Source of the DNA: Nymphaea colorata
Taxonomy: Eukaryota > Streptophyta > Magnoliopsida > Nymphaeales > Nymphaeaceae
Direction: 5' to 3'
NCBI RefSeq assembly: GCF_008831285.2
Contig: NC_045148.1
Coordinates: 14,920,802 to 14,984,801 of the forward strand
Length of the DNA stretch: 64,000 nucleotides
A program made the translations under genes and the position numbers. How positions within the stretch are numbered: the first letter of the stretch is position 1; each line of letters starts with the position of its first letter. Below are positions 1 through 11,183 of this stretch, piece after piece. The notes below the pieces were generated by a model. The model saw nothing but the letters and a program-made list of their open reading frames with translations. It searched no databases and was not told the origin of the DNA.

Positions 1-800
1 TGCTTCTAAAATTGTTGCCATTGTTTTCCATTGAACATAGTATCGCTAAAATGCTTTAAACAAACATTTAAAACCTTGAAAAATCGCTATCTTAAAACGA
101 TTTGTACTTTTTGCTACTTTTTGAGAGAAAATTGCGTTGACCCACTAATAAATATTCTTCAAGATAATAAATTGTTGTCTGATCAGTTCCGTGCTAGCTA
201 GTTGGCAAAACTCTATGTGATGAGAAAACATTTTTGAGAAAAAGTTAAAAAAAGAAAGGAAAAGGTATGAACGACAAAAGCATTTAATTTCTTTAATATG
301 TCAGCCAGCTGTTTCTTAATTAGTGCGCAAAACAACCTAAGCAGCCATCTAATGATCTAGCTTAACAAGGAATCGGAGTTCTATACATTCGGAAAATAAA
401 GAGACAGATCGATGGACAAATTAAATAGATAAATTTGCAATATTTTTATAATTTTAAATAGATTAACATTTTGAAGGAGAAACATGATTGCTGTTGACAA
501 TATGCACACATATTAATGCACAATGAAGCATTTTTTTTCATCTTGTTGCACCATGGTATTTTAAATGAACGAGATATCTAGATTTATAATCTATTCTTCT
601 CATTAAAAATTAAAGTTGAATTGATGAGGCACTACAAGGCTATTAGTAGTTTAGATTTGTAGCATACAATTAAGAGTACTTTCCTTGTTTTCTCCACATT
701 GTGGCTATTTAAATTAAAATTTTCAATTAATTAGTACTAGATATGATCTTCAAGCGAGACAATACATGATCAGGTCAGGTATGTATTGATCAGTGTGCTA

Positions 801-803
<3 letters not shown>
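1..803. other. AT-rich intergenic DNA, no gene seen
   Basis: No ORF of substance or recognisable repeat family is visible. The stretch is AT-rich and runs into the large microsatellite block at 804. Confidence 0.6.
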
Positions 804-892
<89 letters not shown>

Positions 893-908
893 TAATATCT
901 TTCTCTGT

Positions 909-964
<56 letters not shown>

Positions 965-982
965 TAATATCTTTCTCTGTCA

Positions 983-1053
<71 letters not shown>
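804..1053. repeat. Compound (AT)n / (GT)n / (GA)n microsatellite with a repeated 20-bp interruption
   Basis: Two long AT tracts are each followed by the same 20-bp unit (ACTAATATCTTTCTCTGTCA, near 891 and 963). A third shorter AT tract, a short GT run and about 40 bp of GA follow. The repeated interruption means that part of the block was duplicated as a unit rather than expanding only by AT slippage. Open frames across it (runs of Ile-Tyr, Arg-Glu or Ser-Leu) are repeat artefacts. Confidence 0.95.
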
Positions 1054-1060
<7 letters not shown>

Positions 1061-1991
1061 TCTTCCCACTAGAAGAAAAAAAGAGACTTAATGCCAACAA
1101 ATATGATAAAAGACTCAATATTAAACCAGATGAGTCTCATAACTGTAGCTAGGTCAATTATTAAAAGACATATGGATGAGTATCAAAATAGCTATAAAAC
1201 TGAATTTATCTTGTATTACTTGTTGTCAACTTCTTGAGGTCAATTGCATTTAATTTGACGTTGTTTCCAGAAATTTGTATATCAAATTTGTTGAGCAGAC
1301 ACAGCCAGTGTCTATGGTAATGGTGGAACCAGAAATTTCAATGGCGGAAAGTATTATTTAAAAATCATCATACTTTACGTTGTGTTAATATATATAAATA
1401 AACAAATAGGTGAGTCCCTTGTATAAAAATAAAATAAGAAAAATTGTCTAGTTGGTGCTGCCCAGCCGACATGTGGCATGTCAATTTCTGTTAAATATCA
1501 ACAAAGAAAAATGTGTGATTATTTCGGTGGGTCGACATTGATCTTCTTCTTAAAATATTAACCGCAAAAAACGCCAAAAGATTTGCCATCACCGTTAGCA
1601 CATAGTGTCAAGCCTTAAGAAAAAGGAAAACTTCGTCTAGGCTTTACATTTCTCGCCAATTTGCAGCCATAGGCCTGACTTTTCTGAAATTGTTAAGAGG
1701 AACCCATGTTTTCTACAAGGGGAGAATCTTCACACCTGCGTTTCCCCTGTCCATGTGTGTGTGCACCGCGTGAAGACCGGTTTCTTGTCTCACCGACTCC
1801 ACCGAGGGGATGAGGGTTGACCGGAGGTCTCACTTGTCGATTGTGTCAAGAACAACCAGTGGAGTGCTGCAAATGGAGGCAAAAAAAAAAAAAATTGGCC
1901 ACTTGTGAGCTGTTGTGCGTGCTTATCCTTCCTTCCTTGTCTTCTTAATCAGCAGTGCGGTCTCATTCCGGAGTTCTAAAGCAAAGAAGAA
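1054..1991. other. Intergenic DNA and probable upstream region of the 1992 peptide gene
   Basis: No coding evidence. The last 100 bp before 1992 contain CT-rich runs (near 1925-1945) such as are common in plant 5' leaders, but I see no clear TATA box that fixes a start site. Confidence 0.45.
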
Positions 1992-2480
1992 ATGGGGAAG
2001 GGGAAATCTTGCTTCTTGGTGGCTGTCATCCTCATGCTGATGTCTCTCCCTCATGGTGTCACATCAGAGTTAGCAGGTAAGCTCAAACTTCCACATCTGC
2101 ATCGAGTTCTTTTAGTTTGGACCATTGCTGAGAGGAAACTCCCTTCTCTGTTTCCTTCGCTTTCTAACTTTACATACTTCGTCTGAATCTCTACAACTAT
2201 GCTAATGTAATATTTTTCCAACATCTAACTTTCCCGTTTCGAGTTCATGATTATCTGTACATTTGGCTTGGTGGCGACGATGTTTTGAACGCTTGCTTTT
2301 CCATGGTATGCTCTCTTTTCTTTACTTCCAGCAGGATCTGAAGGGAGAAAATTGCGGGTGTTTCTGCCTCCTAGTCCAAAGCCAAATATTGTGAGGAACT
2401 TTGTCCCTCCACAGACCCCTATCGTTGCTGAGCCGCAAAGCCAACCTCCGCCGCCGCCTGCACAAACACCCTCATCTTAG
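1992..2480 (+). CDS. Small secreted proline-rich peptide precursor, two exons
   Basis: Function unknown; not a family I recognise. Exon 1 (1992-2076) encodes a basic N-terminus and a hydrophobic core (LVAVILMLMSLPHGVTS) typical of a secretory signal peptide, with likely cleavage near residue 24-28. It ends in phase 1 at a good donor (CAG|GTAAGC). Exon 2 begins at 2332 or 2335 because the acceptor is a tandem NAGNAG (CCAGCAG), so the protein is 78 or 79 aa. The mature part is short and basic at first (GRKLRVFLPP), then rich in Pro/Gln/Ser, ending in a PPPPP run and TPSS before TAG at 2478-2480. It has no cysteines after the signal peptide, so it is not a defensin or LTP. A short secreted Pro-rich chain without Cys fits a processed, hydroxyprolinated signalling peptide or a small wall protein; that role is inference. 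Both exons are open and in phase, which supports a real gene. Confidence 0.62.
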
Positions 2481-5400
2481 CCACGCTTCTGCATGCTCGA
2501 CGGCACCAGAAGTTAGTCCCATCATGGAAGGAATTGCTTACTAAACCATATGTAAACTGCATAAACCGTAACAAAATAATGTGTTTAGTTTCCTTGGAAA
2601 TCTACCTTCTTTCTGTTCTGCTTTGTTCAGCCCTTATGTCTCTCTGTTGCTTAATGTTCCTTCTTCCACTCTCTCTCTCTCTCTCTCTCTCTCGGGCGTG
2701 TGAATCTTCATTATGTGAATCTGTCGTCTGTAGAAAAAGCTGGTAAAGGCTCCACAAAAATTTCAGTTGGCTTCAGGCTACCTTTTCTCGTGTCTATTAA
2801 ATGGTAAGAACTAAAGGATATGCTGGTTGCTTTGCTGTACATATTTCATGAGTTCAAGTCCAGGCTGCAGCCATGCTCTGAGGGACTACTTTTCCTCGTG
2901 GAAAAGGAAGCCTGCCTCTCTTAGGTCGGCGCGTTCACCATGTTCGGAACACTTGATGATTTGTCTCATCGTCTGAAAAAGTTAGCAGATGGGTTGCAAG
3001 GCCACACTGAGCATATATGGAAATTTGTTCAATTTTCCAATGGAAACAAGAAAAAAGGCTTCAACGAGAGTTTTTAGGGTTTATGACAGGAAGGCCTCAG
3101 ATTGCAGGCTTGCCGGCAAATGATGAGAGGAACAGGACGGAGTGAACGAACCCTGAGCGCAACTTCCGTTTCCCACAGCAAAGATGTTGGCTGGGGAAAG
3201 GAAATCTAAAACGTAGTGGAATATAAGTTGGACACATCAGTACTACAAAATTGTTCTACATTAATTACTCCTCCTTTTTAGGTCCACAGGCATTGATCAA
3301 TTGAATATAGTTCTCAAATCTGTTCAACACTTGGAAATTAGACCAAACTGGCATACCAACCATGTCTAAACAAATCGCTTGTCCCCATTTTCACTGGTCT
3401 GTAGATATATATGGATCTGATCACTTGTTACGTGATGAAGGAAAGCTTCTCCTCCTGCTTGTTCTAGTCTGGATGTAGATAACGTTTGGATGCAAAATTA
3501 ATTGCTCTCATATTAGAGTGGGCCATTTCCCAAGGGCTTGTGTCATTGTCTAGTGAAAGGCAAATTCTGCGAGCCATACAGGACACTACATCACATAGCT
3601 AAGTCGTCATGCCCCAATAAAAGGCAATACAAGCTATGATCCTAATGAATACCCAGATAAACATTTTAAGAGACGTCATAAGTTGTACAAACATGCTAAT
3701 TTTTTCATTATCAACTTGGGTAATGCACTTCATTTTATTACTGAGCCAGTAATTAAAAAGGAGGAAATTTTTCTGAGAAATTCCCAACCGGCTGGCTTCG
3801 AATTATCTGTGTCTAAGTAAGATCTGGCTATTCAGAGTTCAAGATAACGCGTAGGTCTGATCCGAGACCTAAAGGATGTGGGTTTTGATCAACTTAAAGA
3901 AATGTACAGAATTGAAAGGATTATTAGCTGGAGAGAAATGACCCAAGCGTCCAGATTTTCGATATCTCGTGGAATCTTACATGGATCCAATTCACTGACA
4001 TATATATATATATATATATATATATCTACCGTATACACTTTTCCAGTTTCCACTTTAATCAATCCGTTTCCTCCATATACCAGCCAATCGAAATTCTTTA
4101 TGTAAAGACAATGGGAATTGTGGATGAGGAAAGCCAACAACTTTATGTTGAAAAAAAATTATTCCCCATCTTGTGCAAAAGTCATTGGCCCCTTTTCCTT
4201 TATGACTTCTTCCCCCACAAAAGTCTGACTTCTTGGCTGCTTTTTGTAACATCACATGTAGCAACACCAGCTCGTTGAAGTGGGAGATGATTCCACATTA
4301 CTAAAAAATAGTATTTTCAAAGATCGGGTCTGGAGACATGGCAGATCCTCAACTTGGTTCTGTCAATTAGAGGTATAAAAAACACCGTCTCAGTCTATAT
4401 GAACGAACAATGTCACATCGAATTGAGTTTGTCATCAACTGATCAATACACATCGTAGTTAATTTTAGGCCAGAATCAAAGCAATTTCACTATCTTTTTT
4501 AGATTTTAGTTAGGCCTTTCATTGCTCCCACAAATGCATGCATATTAAAACGAATTCATGAGTCTAACTTTATGAAACATTGTTGAAGATTCAAGAACGT
4601 TATTTGCTTAAAAGAATATCGATATACATAGAGAGGTAAAAATGTTTGTGCGATACACTCTTCCAAAGCAACGCCCTTTTGCATGCATGTGCTTAAATTC
4701 CAACATCTTGAGTATGTTATCAACTTCCTTGGTCATTTTATCAATAAATCGAGTATGAACTCTTTGATGTGCTTGCTTTTCTCTTTTCAAAAGTTTCGAA
4801 ACTAATAGAATATGTGCAACTTCAGCTTTCATGCCTTTACAGGGCCAAATCCAACATGAGTTCCATGGGTATAACAATATGTACGCACATATGCAAAGAA
4901 CAGATCCCAGTACATGTGCCTCAGCATGGTGACATTGTAGGTGCATGTGAACACAGACTTTTTCTTTCTTTAACCCTATGTAGCAGAAACAAGTCTTCGT
5001 TTGACAGTAAAACAAGCATGCGCTTGTAGGCCCCTCGCATTCACACATACACAGGTCAAGAAAGAAGCTGCCAGTCTTTATTTACAATTATTTTCTGAAC
5101 TAAGAGCATAGCTCCACCATAAATCCGATTGCATGGTTAATAGGACGATGATATGAACATTTATCCAGCTCGCACAAAATATGGTTATCAATTCTTTAAG
5201 TGCGCATCCATATATCGTAACAAAGAGAGTGCGTTGCCAGAAAGTATCTAGAACTGTTTATAGCGAATAAGGGGCCAGCCGGTGGTGTATATATAAACTC
5301 ATGAGAACAGTAGTCTAAGTAACATTTCAGATGTTTATCCATATTTATATTATGAAAGTAACAAAAAGAAAAAAAAAAACTTATTTGGCTTTTGCTCTAT

Positions 5401-6599
5401 ATTTTTTGCTCTCTTAACGTAGGCTGCAGACTTATTTACAAAATCATATTATAGTTCGGAAGCGTGTGCTCTCTACATAAATTTCCGTAAGGACTCGTAC
5501 TTTGGATAAGGCCAATAGCATAATCTGCAACTTCGATCTAAATGACAAATGTCCATTTGTTGAACGAGCTAATATTGTTCCTGTTTTTAGCACACACACA
5601 CACACACACACATATATATACGAATGACAATACTCCTATGTCTTGACATATGTACTAAAATATTATCAATCTCTCGAATAGATCATCCAAAGATGATCAA
5701 GCTCATGAGTACTATTAGTCATGTTAGCAACAATGGAATCCGCACTTGCTCATGCTCACTGAGTTTCATATATACTAACAAATTGATGGAGATGTAGAGG
5801 CACCTTGGTTAGTGATGTGTGATTATAATAATGATGTGTTCATAATCAAAAAGACATTCCACTGTCCCCTGGTTCCTAGAAGAGAATAAAATATTTTGAG
5901 TTTGGACTTTAGATTAAAGGCCAAGTGCTCATGGGATTCCACATTTTCTCATTGGGAAATGTTCACCAGAAACCCTAGCTAGTCTGCTATCCTTCCTTTT
6001 ACCTTAGGAAAAGAAAAAGCTAAGGCAAAAAAAGAACATGGCAGACTTTGCCTTCCTTTTCCTTTTGACCTTTAGATCTTGCCTGAGGGAAGAAATCAGC
6101 GCAGCAAGAGAGAAGAAGAGGAAAAGAAGAACACTGTATTAGATACAACTGTTAATGCCATAAGCATGCCACTGTAGAAATTACCACCTCTTTCGTTCTC
6201 TCTTTTTCTCTCCACGAAGAAAAACAGATCAACTGTACTAGATAAAGGAAATCGCCAATATCACGAAGACAGACAAAGATAAAACCCACTAACTTTAGAT
6301 GTTTTATATTAACAACACCCAAATATAAAAAGAAAAAGAGGAGGAACTCCATACACCATTTTCTTCCAATCGTTACATGATACGTGTAAAGGATGCATTC
6401 CCAGTTAATACCATCCAAATTCACCCTACTGTTGACTGCGAATGCTTCTCTTACATCCCATGTAAACCACATCAAAATGAAGAAACAGAAATTCCCAAGA
6501 AAACACCAAAGGAAACAGAAAATAAAAGACCGAATAAAACCTAAAGCAAGTCGTCGGACCGTCTCCCCTCGATTCCCCGCTATGCAGCATCACTCTCCC
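2481..6599. other. Intergenic DNA without a supportable gene
   Basis: It contains 3' flank of the peptide gene (CT repeat near 2670-2693), short TA tracts (about 4001-4024) and a CA/TA tract (about 5590-5620). A 146-codon open frame on the minus strand (4608-5048) has no recognisable domain and is doubtful. Confidence 0.5.
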
Positions 6600-6665
6600 G
6601 GTTCTAGCGAAAGCGCCAGAACGCCGGAGAGGGGCGACTGCACCACATGTTTTCTTCTTCCCTTC

Positions 6666-6809
6666 TCATCTTTCTGCATCCAGTAATATACGCTTGGCCC
6701 TCGCCGAAGTACTCCCGGCGTTCTCGCCACCAGGATCTTCGGTGCTTGGCCGGAAAACCATCATCTTCGCCTTGGTACCCGTTGTTTCTCCATCCATCTC
6801 TCGTGCCAT
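6666..6809 (-). CDS. Possible small ORF (47 aa), hypothetical
   Basis: Reading leftward from ATG at 6809, a 47-codon frame gives a hydrophilic, Gly/Thr/Lys-rich peptide with MMVFRPSTEDPGG in the middle and RILLDAER at the end. It lies about 290 bp downstream of a TATA-like element at 7124-7133 on the same strand, behind a long CT-rich leader. A longer overlapping frame (6604-6837) exists and either could be chance. No domain is recognised. The segment may be a first exon with an unseen splice, or a non-coding transcript. Confidence 0.25.
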   Translation of the reverse strand: MAREMDGETTGTKAKMMVFRPSTEDPGGENAGSTSARAKRILLDAER

Positions 6810-7123
6810 CTTCCAGACACCAGCAAAACCAATGCACATGATGCTACGTTACCAAGAAGTTGAAAAATAAGTAAAAACTATCAGCGGCAACAGCAGTAGC
6901 AGCACGTCAGAAATGAGGAAGCGATAAGATAATAACGGAAATAGAGAAGGTTTTTGAAGGCGAATGGTGTCCAGAGAAGCCGAAGGTGAAAGAAGAGAGG
7001 TAGTAGTTTGGCTGTGGTGGAGAAAGAGAGGAGAAACCAGAAATATAAAGAAGGAGATAGAGAGAGAGAGAGAGAGTGTGTGTGTATGTGTGTTTTTAGG
7101 GAGGGAGGGGAGGAGTAGAGAGA

Positions 7124-7133
7124 GTTTATAAAG
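7124..7133 (-). promoter_or_regulatory. TATA box-like element followed by CT-rich leader (leftward)
   Basis: On the minus strand the sequence reads CTTTATAAAC, flanked by CTCTC on both sides, followed about 50-80 bp later by a long CT run (7055-7078). TATA plus a pyrimidine-rich leader is a common plant core-promoter layout. It would drive transcription toward 6.6 kb. Confidence 0.45.
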
Positions 7134-7239
7134 GAGAGTTTGTGTTTTTGGCTGGACGTGTGTGTACTCTCTCGTGGATTCTTGGTCTGTTCTCACCAGG
7201 GCATGTTTGTGGGGAGAAACGCATTCCCCACTTCCCAAT

Positions 7240-10200
7240 CTTCAAAGATCTCGAAATTTGATATCTTTCTGTCATTTCTTTCCTATAAAATCATAAAAAT
7301 ATGGCATTCGCCATACCCACCTAACCATGCACAAATATTCAATCACCCGGTTGTCCCTTGCGCTTCTAGTCATAGAAAGCTTCTAGTCATAGAAAGGAGA
7401 GAACGAGGCACTGGGGTCAACACCCAGTCAAAGATTTGGCGGAAGCTCACCCATTACTTTGACCGGAAAGTTTGACTAGGTTGAGCTGCTGGATCATGGG
7501 CCATGGTTCGAGACCAGACCGAGACAAGTTGGTGAACTCTTTGGCTTTAAACTAAAGTAAAGGGTCGTGTGTGAATGTGAGACCAGGCTTTGACCCAGAC
7601 CACGAGTCGAACCCACTGACCCAGGTCGAGTCCTACTCCTCGCCCACGTCACAAACACGTAATTTTCCACCGCGGAGGGAGAAGTAAAATAAAATATTCA
7701 ATCATTGGGCATTTGAAAACGACGTGGGACCCAGCGGGAGCCACGTGTCGAGCTCTTGCCTGAGGATGAGGGAACAGGGAGCGGCGCATGCGCGCCGTGC
7801 GTCGGCCGTGGGGCCCGCACGAGGGGCCGAGGGACGGGTCGGATCTGGGCGCGCGATTCCCCGAGTGCAGTTTATTGGGATCCGAAGTAAGTGGGGGCCA
7901 GGTGAGGCGAGGGGCTCAGTTTGGTGGGGCCCACCCCCAAGTCCAAGTGTGCGTGTGGAGTGCGTGCGCTAGGGACTGGCAGTACGTGGGAGGATGGCTG
8001 CATTGGATCTCGGTCCCAGGAGGGGGACCGGATCCACTTTTGAACTGGCAGGCAGGCATCCACCCACCCACCAACGCCTCTCTATCCTTGCCTTCCTCTC
8101 CTCCAATGAAAAAAGGAAACAAAAAGCTTACACTTGCACAAATTGGTCCATGTGATGTGATATATATATATATATATATATATATCACATGGAAATCAGG
8201 GTTTGATCAGAACTAATTTTCAATTTTCAATTGGCAAATTCGCATCCAATCCAGGTTTGAGATGAGTAATAACATTTTTAATAATTAGATGCGATTATGT
8301 ATAGAAGATATATGTGGTAGTACTGGACCCAAACTCCAAGTCTAACTGGATCTTATATCAGATCTATGGTCCACAATTATATATATATATATATATATAT
8401 AAAGAGAGAGAGAGAGAAGGGAATCCAAAGGGTTAGCACAATCAAAGAGGACCCTTAGCCAATAGGCAGATGGTCATGGTTCCAATATTCAAACTTCATT
8501 CTGACCTCTCATGGGGCTGAGCTCCAGCGTGCTTACCCGAATAAAGTTTTATTGGGTTTTACATTGTGGAAGTAGTAACCATATAAACAACAGGTAAAAC
8601 CACCTCAAACTTCTTAGCGTCTTGAATTATTTTGTTCACTACCAAACATAATATAACAAACACATTTGTTCTTATAATTGTATTTATTTGTGAAGAATAA
8701 GAACTTGAAATGCAAACTTAGATAAGAAACTATGTTTTCCATAGAGTGAAATATCTGTAAAGTTTCTTGGCCTTTGACCTTTCAAAGTTCAATCAAGTTA
8801 AACGTTGATTCTTACGACACTAATAATCTAAGATCACATCTGCACGCCAACTTTGTTCCGGAAAAGGAACATAAACAATAGATGTTAATTTTCATGACTT
8901 GAGTTGGCAACCATGTACAGTCCCCACCTTTGAGAAAAGGTGTGCACTTTCTAGTTGCACTGCACACTTTTGTTGTGGGAAGGAAGGGGATGCAACTTTA
9001 TTGGTATCATCAAGGAGGAGTTTGACCGCCCGGTGGCCCTCACCGCCGGTCATGTCTTCAGTCCAAATGCAGAGCTTCGTTTCTGGCTGTCTCCAAATGA
9101 TTGGCCACTCAAAAACATCCCAACCTGTTTGCCGACTTAGTTTTATGGATGACATGTTGAATTCTCATTGTCTCCCTGCTCGAGTGCTCACCGCTTTCTA
9201 GTCATGACGCTCAGCCCACTCTCCACCAGCTTGATTTTATTTTTTTTAACGTCCACTGACCTCTAGAACCATGCTTCAAAGCTCCTTGCTCGGCTCAATC
9301 CAAACCCGATCAAAGGAGGCTTTTGGAAGAACAATGGCTGCTTCATCACTTTCAGCCAGTGAAGCATGGGACATTTTTCACTTCTTGCTGCTGCGGTGCA
9401 TGTTCACACCGTTTGTGGATCTGTGTCATGGTTAACAATGTTTCCTTTTCTAATCATTAAAATGAAAGTGATGTAGTTGTTCCTTTTTTCAATCAGTAAC
9501 ACTTCTTCAGGTTCAAAGGGTTTTTCACTCCAGAGTTTTACACTGTTAGAGAGGCGACTGTTGGCTTGGCAAGTTTATCTAATCTAACTAAGTCTCCCAT
9601 CCTGGAAGTGGACTCTTCTTTCACAAAAGAAAAAGAAAAAAAAAAAGGAAAGAAAGAAAGAAATTTGGTCAGAAATGGCACTGCTTGTCCTGCACCCAAA
9701 TGCTTTGCTGGGGATTTGTGGGCCAAGGTTGAGTGCTTTCACACCCACAGCACATGGGTGACACTAAGTTATATTTTCTATATTTTGTTTCTTTATTTTA
9801 CTGTTAATTGTTTGACCAGACCATGGTCATGCAGGTTGGACTTGCTTTTAGTAGTTCATAAAGAAAACTCTGAGTCAGTTGCTCAAGTGCAATTCTTAAT
9901 CAATGGTCCTGAACACATTTTCCTTAAGCAGGTAAAGAAAGTGAGCAGAACATTTGGAGAAATCACTCTCAATCTAAACTTAGCAGCGTTCTGGCAATTA
10001 ATTAACCAAAACTTGGCATATTTGTCAAAGTCTTGCCAATATTTTCTTTGCGAGTGAAAAGGGATCCTTGAAAACCTTGTTCTGGTAAGATCTTTGAAAA
10101 ATTCACCATACATAGTAAAAATAAGAACATGGAAGAAACGTATTGCGATTCAGATACATATTGCAGAAATACAGAGATTCTGTTAAACTAGAAATAGCCA

Positions 10201-10246
10201 GCGAAGGCACAGAACTCAAAATATTGCAATTTAATTGCGATTATTT
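7240..10246. other. Intergenic DNA with GC-rich patch and microsatellites, no gene supported
   Basis: 7620-7980 is distinctly GC-rich and contains a CCACGTGTCG G-box/ABRE-like core near 7741-7750. TA tracts lie at about 8161-8187 and 8380-8402, the second followed by GA repeats. Open frames around 8892-9201 and 9566-10057 show no recognisable domain on either strand. A short direct duplication (CTTCTAGTCATAGAAAG, twice) lies near 7362-7395. Confidence 0.5.
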
Positions 10247-10985
10247 CTTCCATTAGGTATACTGAGCAAGAAAATATTGCAATGTTTTGACCATAAAAGT
10301 ATTATTATGACTGCTTGAGCAAATACTTTGATAATTTAATCACACTGTTAGTGCAATTAAATTGGGATTATTATTGAGAAAATTGACAACCTTGAATGCA
10401 TAAGTGATCATTTTGACCACCTGAAAATACAATATTTTGATCACAATCTGGAAATGTGAAAAGTGCACAAAAATCTTGCTGCCATCAACTACATCAAAGT
10501 GTTTCTTGCATTAGGTATACTAAGCAAGAAAAATTTTCGATGTTTTGAACATGCGAGTATTATTATGACTACTTGAGCAAATATTTTGACTTAATCAGAC
10601 CATTATTGCTAATGGGGATTATTTCTTTCAGGTATAATATTACTTTCATATGAAAAGTGCACAAAATATCTTACTGCCATCAACTACGTTAAAAGTTGTG
10701 ATTATTTCTTGCATTAGGTATACTGAGCAAGAAAAATTTTCGATGTTTTGAACATGAAAGTATTATTATGACTGTTTGAGCAAATATTCAATCAGACCAT
10801 TATTGCAAATGGGGATTATTTCTTTCAGGTATATTGGAAAAAATTGCAACCTTGAATGCACAAGTGACCATTTTGACTGCCTGAAAATACAATATTTTGA
10901 TCACTCAATCAACTCGGGGATACAGCATTTGGCACTTAATCCTGGAAACGTGTGCACAAAATATCTTACTGGCATCAACCGTACA
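10247..10985. repeat. Three degenerate tandem copies of a 200-290 bp AT-rich unit
   Basis: The units start near 10247, 10501 and 10699. Each begins with a block like ATTAGGTATACT(G/A)AGCAAGAAAA, continues through TATTATTATGACT and TTGAGCAAATA, and ends with GTGCACAAAATAT(C)TT...CATCAAC. The middle copy is shorter and lacks the block with GAATGCA(T/C)AAGTGA, which the first and third share. The copies have diverged by substitutions and indels, so the array is old. It is not coding. Confidence 0.8.
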
Positions 10986-11183
10986 TTAAAGAAAAAAAGT
11001 TATCTGCTGATCTCCTTCTAAGCTACGTTAATTGGTTAGCTTAGAAGATGACAAGGATATGGAAGATCAATATGATCTCTATTATTACATAAGCATACAA
11101 ATTGAATTGCGAATGGATGGATGATGGAGGCAAAGAAGTCTCCATCTGCCACAGACTACAGACTCTCTGGAGTCAAAAGTTTT

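Noticed and set aside
786-1118. Open frames of Ile-Tyr, Arg-Glu and Ser-Leu repeats on both strands
   Set aside because: They are translations of AT and GA microsatellites; no codon structure.
8892-9201. Overlapping open frames on both strands near 9 kb
   Set aside because: Neither shows a domain or splice-supported continuation; could be an old gene fragment, but unsupported.
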